Source of the DNA: Blastocladiella emersonii ATCC 22665
Taxonomy: Eukaryota > Blastocladiomycota > Blastocladiomycetes > Blastocladiales > Blastocladiaceae
Direction: 5' to 3'
Length of the DNA: 64,000 bases
Assembly (NCBI GenBank): GCA_025594325.1
Contig: JANHCV010000004.1
Span: 992,001-1,056,000 of the forward strand
The position numbers and the translations under genes are program-made. Below, in pieces: positions 59,315 to 64,000 of the stretch (positions within the stretch are counted from its first letter, which is position 1; each line of letters begins with the position of its first letter). The notes beneath the pieces are model-generated. The model was not told where the DNA came from. It saw nothing but the letters and a program-made list of their open reading frames with translations, and ran no database searches.

Positions 59315-59845
59315 ATGAGCTTCATCTCGTCGTCGTGCTACCACTACCAGACGCAGGGCCCGTTCCACCTCTACGACATGAACCGCCCGGGCAAGCGCAA
59401 GGCCGACGTGCGCGACGCCGGGTCCTCGTCGCCTTCCCCGTCGCCGTCGTGGCACGAGGAGCACGCCGCGGCCGTGCGGCCCAAGCGCGCCAACCGCGCC
59501 GCGCACCGGCCCGCGGTCCTCGTCGCCGACCAGTCCATCAACTCGCTCGCCGCCTCCACCGCGCCCGTCGACCCGAACGAGGGTTGCGGCTCGCTCAACG
59601 CCGGCGTCACGGGCGAGTCCGAGGTCGCCGCCGTCGGCAGCGTCAAGTCGTGGTTCCCGACACCGCCGCACCCGACCATCACGCCCGCGACGCGGTATGC
59701 GCGCACGCCCGCGTGGGCCGAGGACCTGATTGGGTGGAGCCAGCCGCACACAGGGAACGCTGACGGCGAGGACGTCGCCATGGCCGTCGAGCCCGCCGTG
59801 TCGTGCAGCAGCAGCAGTAGCGACGACATGGACCTGTCCGACTAG
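59315..59845 (+). CDS. Small Ser/Pro-rich protein, unknown function
   Basis: 176 aa, single exon. It starts MSFISSSCYHYQTQGPFHLY and carries a bipartite basic patch (RPGKRKADV, RPKRANRAAHRP), a mid region WFPTPPHPTITPATRY and PAWAEDLIGW, and an acidic Ser-rich end (SSSSSDDMDLSD). No domain is recognised. The C/A-rich leader immediately upstream and the codon-biased frame favour a real gene. The basic patches could be nuclear localisation signals. Confidence 0.6.
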   Translation: MSFISSSCYHYQTQGPFHLYDMNRPGKRKADVRDAGSSSPSPSPSWHEEHAAAVRPKRANRAAHRPAVLVADQSINSLAASTAPVDPNEGCGSLNAGVTGESEVAAVGSVKSWFPTPPHPTITPATRYARTPAWAEDLIGWSQPHTGNADGEDVAMAVEPAVSCSSSSSDDMDLSD

Positions 59846-60115
59846 CTTGCATGAGCTCCCCGTCGTCTCCTCCCCCTCTTGTACAGCCTACCCTCTCTCC
59901 TCCCGCTCGATGGCGAGCGACGTTCGGTCGTCGGCCGTATCGTCGAGTTTCACCCTTATCCGTCCCCTTCTCCTTTTCCTCGTTTGCATCGTGTGTTTCG
60001 GCCGCGCGTCTCGGCCTCGCTTCTCTCCTCTCTCCTCTCTCCCTCTCCCTCTGCGTGCCTAAATAACAACTAGTTTTCTAAACCGGCCTCGAATTCGCTC
60101 ATGGGAGTGAGTGAG
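59846..60115. other. Convergent 3' region
   Basis: 270 bp between converging stops, C/T-rich, ending in an A/T-richer patch (AAATAACAACTAGTTTTC) near 60061 that may carry 3'-end signals. Confidence 0.4.
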
Positions 60116-62584
60116 TCACGGGTCCTCGTAGTACTCGTAGTGGTTCCGCTCGTCCTCCCACCACGCGTCCGACAGGCTGAGCCGGCGCAGCGGGTCGTCG
60201 AGCTGCTCCTCGACGGGCGCTGGCTCGACCACGATGATGCTGTCGTCCGCTGCGGCCGCGCCGACTTCTTCGTCGCTGTCCTCGACGTCGAGCACCACGC
60301 GCTTCGGACGCGCGGCCGAACTCGATGTCGACGACGAGGACGCGGGCGCGATGACGCCGCGCGGGGACGAGAGGGCGGTGTACGCCGAGACCGGGCGCCG
60401 TTGCTGTTGCTGTTGTTGCGCCGCGCGCATCGCCTGCACCCGCGCCGCGAGACTCTGCTCCTGCTCCTCGAGCTCGTCGCCGACCGTCTCGTACTCGTCG
60501 CTGTCGTCCGCCCGACCGCGAGCCCGACCCAGCCCTGTCGTGTCCGAGTACGACCGCCGCACCGACCGCGACGCGGACGCGGACGCGGACGCGGAGGGCG
60601 GGGTTTCGCGCATCGCCTGCATCGCGGGCGACCACTGCTGTTGCCGCTCGCGAACCGACGCAGAGACCGACGGCGGCGTCGAGTGGATCGAGATGTGCGA
60701 CGGCGTCGGGCTCGCTGCTGCGATCCGCTCCATGGTCGCGGACAGCAGCAGGTCGATGTCGACACGCTGACGTGCTGCCGACGCGGCGGGTGTGCGGGGC
60801 GCTGGAGCGCGCGCGGCGGGTGCGGAGGCGGCGGCAGCAGCGGGTTCTAGGACACGCTGTCGCGGGAGCGAGCGCATGGTGCTGCTGGTGCTGCTTCTCG
60901 CGGCAGATGAGGCCGAGGTGGTGGCGGCAGCGGCGGGTTCTAAGACACGCTGCCGCGGGAGCGAGCGCGTGGTGCTGCCGGTGCTGCTTCTCGCGGTTGA
61001 AGAGGCCGAGGTGGTGGTGGCGGCGGGTTCCAGTACACGCTGGCTTGGAAGCGAGCGCATGGTGCCGTTGCTCGTCGCGGTGGTGGACGACGAGGTAGTA
61101 GCCGTGGAGCGCAGGGCGGCCGGTTCGCGCTGGACCTGCGCAGGGAGCAGGCCCTGCGGTTGGCGCGCGCGTTGACGGTGTCGCGGCTGATGTTGCTGTT
61201 GATGCGCGCGAGGCTGCGGTCGCGGTTGCTGCTGCTGAGTTTGAGGCTGCGGTTGCGGCGGTTGCTGCTGCTGCTGCGTCGGGCGAACCTGCTCCTGCTG
61301 CCGCACCAGCGCCGGCTCGCGTCGCACGGGCGGCGGCGGCGACTCGGACGGGTACCGTAGCGTCCTGGGCGCCGGTTGCGACAGCGAGAGCCCCGCGCCC
61401 GCCGCCGGCATCGGCGGCCGTCCACGCACCGCGGTCGCACCCGAACCCGCCGCTTCTGCCGCTTCACCGCCGTCGCTGCCGCTCTCGGACCCGCTCTCGT
61501 CATCATCATCTCCGTCCTCGACGTCCGCGACCGCGCCGCCATCCAGCGCCTCGCCCGCCGCCATGAGCCGCACGCGCAGCGGCTGCACGAGGTCGCCCCA
61601 CGCCGCCTTGGCGCCGCACGCGGGGCACGTCCCGCTGACGGGGAGCAGGCGCCCGGGAGCGCGCCACGCGCGCGCCCAGCAGTGCAGGTGGCCCGGCACG
61701 CCGCACGCGAGACACGCGAGGACCGCGCGCGGGTGCATCGGCGTGCCGCGCGTCGCGCACTCCTCGGGGCCGAACGCGCACCGGCGGCCCGCCGTCGCGG
61801 GCGCTTCGGGTGGCGGCGGTGGGCCGGCACCGCGCCGTTGTGGCGGCGGACGCGTCAGCGGGCCCGTCGTGATGCGCACCTGCCGCGACAGGTCCGCGAG
61901 GCCGAGTTTGGCGGCGAACCGGTCCCGATTCACTGGGTTCGGGAAGTGCACGTGCAGCGACCACGACTGGTACAGGTTCGCGCGGAACAGGCCGGCCAGC
62001 GCGTCCAGGCACGGGTCGACGCGGACGTGCGTCTGCGCGTTGCGCGGGAGGAACCGGTTGCGCATCTGCATGTGTCGCGAGTTGAAGCTACGTGGGAGGG
62101 GAGGGGAGGGTTAGGTCGTGGGAAGCGCATCCGACCAGTGCGAGCGAACGTACGGGTCTACACATAGAGCTCAGTTAGATGACGTCCGGTCTGATACACA
62201 GGGCAGTATCACGTACGCTGCCAGGCCCACTCGAACTGCAGCGCGGCCAGCTTGTTGGGGAACCCATGCACGAAGAGCACCATCTCCCTACCGACGTCGC
62301 ACCGTCAGAATGCGTCCCCTCACGAGCCGTTGAGCGTAGACGCATCACTACCATGGCTTCTTCTTGGACGTCTTCTTGGCGCCGCCCGTAATCTCGCCAT
62401 TGTGCTGCCGCAGCCGCCGGATCGGGTCGGGCGTCGACCCAATGTACGCGTGCGACTTATGCCGCGGACTCAGCGATTGCAGCAAGTAGCACGAGTAAAA
62501 GTGCTGCGGCGGGATCTCCATTCGAGTGCATTGGTGGTTGAGGTACGAGAGAAAGCGAACGGCCGAATTCCGCAACGGCTCCAT
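60116..62584 (-). CDS. SLX1: SLX1 structure-specific endonuclease subunit
   Basis: GIY-YIG nuclease that cuts branched DNA with SLX4. Exons 62584-62352, 62287-62217, a proposed 4-nt exon 62157-62154, and 62087-60116 join to 759 aa. The nuclease has FYSCYLL at 29-35, [19 protein letters not shown] and the metal-binding Glu79 in [24 protein letters not shown] leads into FNSRHM across the microexon. A Cys/His zinc domain at 206-266 ([30 protein letters not shown]) is the SLX1 RING/PHD-like end. The extra 490 residues are Ser/Gln-rich, with three near-repeats of [13 protein letters not shown], and end in acidic patches resembling SUMO-interacting motifs (DDSIIVVEP). Most SLX1 proteins are 270-400 aa. 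The start could be the ATG at 62521. Confidence 0.9.
62154..62157 (-). other. SLX1: Candidate 4-nt microexon (ACCC) of SLX1
   Basis: On the minus strand ACCC is flanked by the acceptor TGTGTAG and the donor GTACGTT, both the commonest forms here. It makes introns of 59 and 66 nt. Including it turns CAG-C | ACCC | CTTC into Gln-His-Pro-Phe, matching the family pattern WQ(N/H)P..SRH, and puts the whole gene in frame. Confidence 0.65.
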
Positions 62585-62707
62585 TTCGACTCACCGCCGA
62601 TCGCACGTGCGACACGGGGACGTGACCATCGCGCTCGGACGGACTCGTCGCGGCTTGCACCGTCAACCAAAAAACTACTAAATCAATGTATTCATATTTG
62701 ACTACCA

Positions 62708-64000
62708 TCAAGGGGTGTCGCCGCGCTCCATTCGACCAATCTGGTCCTTTGCAGCTGGCGTGAGATGAACGCAGTGCGTCGCGACGGCAAACGTGCGTCC
62801 CGATGGCCAGGACGATACAATAGCGTCCACGCTTGCATCTGCAAGACGGGTGTTGGAGGAAAAGGCTGAGGGTGCGCAGTGACGGGACCGAAGGCAGCAA
62901 TGGCGCGAGTTTGGCAACGTGGAGATCAGTCAGCTCACACGAATTGAAACCAATGAACTCGAGTAAAGGCGCTCGAGCGGCCCATTTAGCAAGCACAATG
63001 AGATCTTCCTCCTGAAGATGACTGCACGAAAGGTCGAGATGGATCAACGAAGCAGCGGCCGGGAGAGCCCAGAGGAAGCTGCGCAGGGAGCTGGCTTTGA
63101 AGTTGCAGCCCATCAACGCAAGCTTGGCCATCGAAGGCGAGAGCAGCCGGAAGAGCTTGGTCAAGTTGTACTTGGCGTCCTTAGAATGTCCAACCTCGAG
63201 CGAGCGGAGCTGACGGCCAAAGTTCTGCAAAACTTCAAAGACTTCGCCTGGTCGAACGCTCTGGTTCTGACGATAACTGAGCGCAACCATGGTCGGCAGG
63301 AACCCACGCATGAGCTTGAGCCGGTCGCCGGCGCCCGTCCGAGTGCTGTTGATCACCAGCCCCTAAAATTGCGGAAGTGCGCGAGTCGCAACGGCGTCAA
63401 CCGCTCGGTCGTTGCCTTGGTTTTAGGACAGGTTAAGCGTCTCGATAGAGTCGGGTAACGCCTTGATCAGCTTGGCGGACTGGTTCGCCGAGAGGCCGCA
63501 CATGTCCACCCCAAGCGTACGTAATCTGGTCAAGCGGGAAAGCGCAATGACTAAGGGACCGGTGCCATCCCGGGCCAACCCGATACGGCCGCTGAGCTTG
63601 AGGAGCCCGAGTCCAGCGGGAAGATTCTCGAGGACAAACCGCCCTGATTCCGCCGAAAGGGCACAATTATTCATACGGAGTGACGTGAGAGACGCTGGGA
63701 AGAGGGCCGCGGGCTCGACAAGGTCGCAGGAAGTGAGATGGTTGGACGACATGTCGAGTGCCCGCAAGGAACTCGGAAGCACACGTGCAAGCTTGCACAG
63801 AGCCGCAAGTGTCAATTTGCACAAGGTGAGTTTCAACTCGACAAGATTGAGTGAGAGAAACAAGGCATCGTCCACGGCGAAGCCTTTGAGCTGGCCGAGC
63901 GGGTTTCCTGTGAGGTTGAGTCGGGTAATGGTGGCGGGGAGATTCATGTCCGACAGCTGCTTTACGCCAATTGAGCAAAACTCGAGAGCGAGAGAATTGA
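62708..64000 (-). pseudogene. Leucine-rich-repeat protein, probably disrupted, cut by window edge
   Basis: The frame is open from the window edge to a TAA at 63423. It encodes LRR units such as ITRLNLTGNPLG, LVELKLTLCKL, LRALDMSSNHLTSCDL and LTSLRMNNCALS. LRR coding resumes at about 63365 in another frame after a TTTTAG (LMGCNFKASSLRSFLWALP, LIHLDLSCSHLQEEDLIVL). At about 62870 sense shifts again, to a frame ending SSWPSGRTFAVATHCVHLTP and a stop at 62708. The first break could be an intron (GTCCTA...TTTTAG), but that pair does not keep frame. Two breaks suggest decay. The N-terminus lies beyond 64000. The lower GC and different style suggest a multi-copy LRR family. Confidence 0.6.

Noticed and set aside
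62136-62157. 22-nt version of the SLX1 small exon, ending before GTCGGA
   Set aside because: It also keeps frame, but inserts six residues in a conserved segment and uses a donor unlike others in the window. Kept as the alternative to the 4-nt exon.

Overview
The window looks like nuclear DNA of a GC-rich fungus with a compact genome. It carries a class I-III type chitin synthase, a Medusa-type developmental regulator, a fungal GH5 sterylglucosidase/glucocerebrosidase relative, nuclear-encoded mitochondrial proteins and genes broken by many 50-80 nt introns. By hand I placed 42 introns: 32 start GTACG, and 33 of 41 acceptors end TAG. Retention of a GMPPA-type pyrophosphorylase and the base composition would fit an early-diverging zoosporic fungus such as Blastocladiomycota, but that assignment is inference.

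Layout. 1-3010: the 5' end of a Prp28-like helicase (minus) and an RMD1-family membrane protein (plus), divergent. 3527-19731: a giant inverted repeat, two 7.3 kb arms (3527-10835 and 12423-19731) around a 1.59 kb spacer, with one base difference noticed. The arms hold no intact gene. They contain the chitin synthase last exon, a 0.3 kb inverted chitin synthase fragment, an (ATAGAC)n tract and a decayed tandem array that keeps ten intron-like units. 19309-22699: the intact chitin synthase, whose last exon lies in the right arm. 23477-28037: an F-box/RCC1-like gene, Prp3, and an inverted truncated copy of the F-box gene.

28396-47481: a CorA/Alr1-type Mg2+ transporter, an Fcf2 rRNA-processing protein, a Neo1-type P4-ATPase, a Medusa-like regulator, a GMPPA-like protein, a type II PI 4-kinase and a small mitochondrial protein of unknown function. 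47763-62584: the F1-ATPase gamma subunit, a GH5 glycosidase, a U1A/U2B''-like RRM protein, a dsRNA-binding protein, two unrecognised proteins and the SLX1 nuclease. SLX1 appears to need a 4-nt microexon. 62708-64000: a leucine-rich-repeat gene, probably broken and cut by the window edge.

Themes. Pre-mRNA splicing (Prp28, Prp3, U1A-like), membrane lipid and cell-wall handling (flippase, PI4K, GH5, chitin synthase, GMPPA) and mitochondrial ATP synthesis are mixed without operon logic. The unusual part is structural: three separate inverted duplications cluster in 3.5-28 kb, and two of them use chitin synthase sequence. Exon boundaries were deduced from splice consensus, reading frame and family similarity recalled from knowledge; no alignment or transcript evidence was available.
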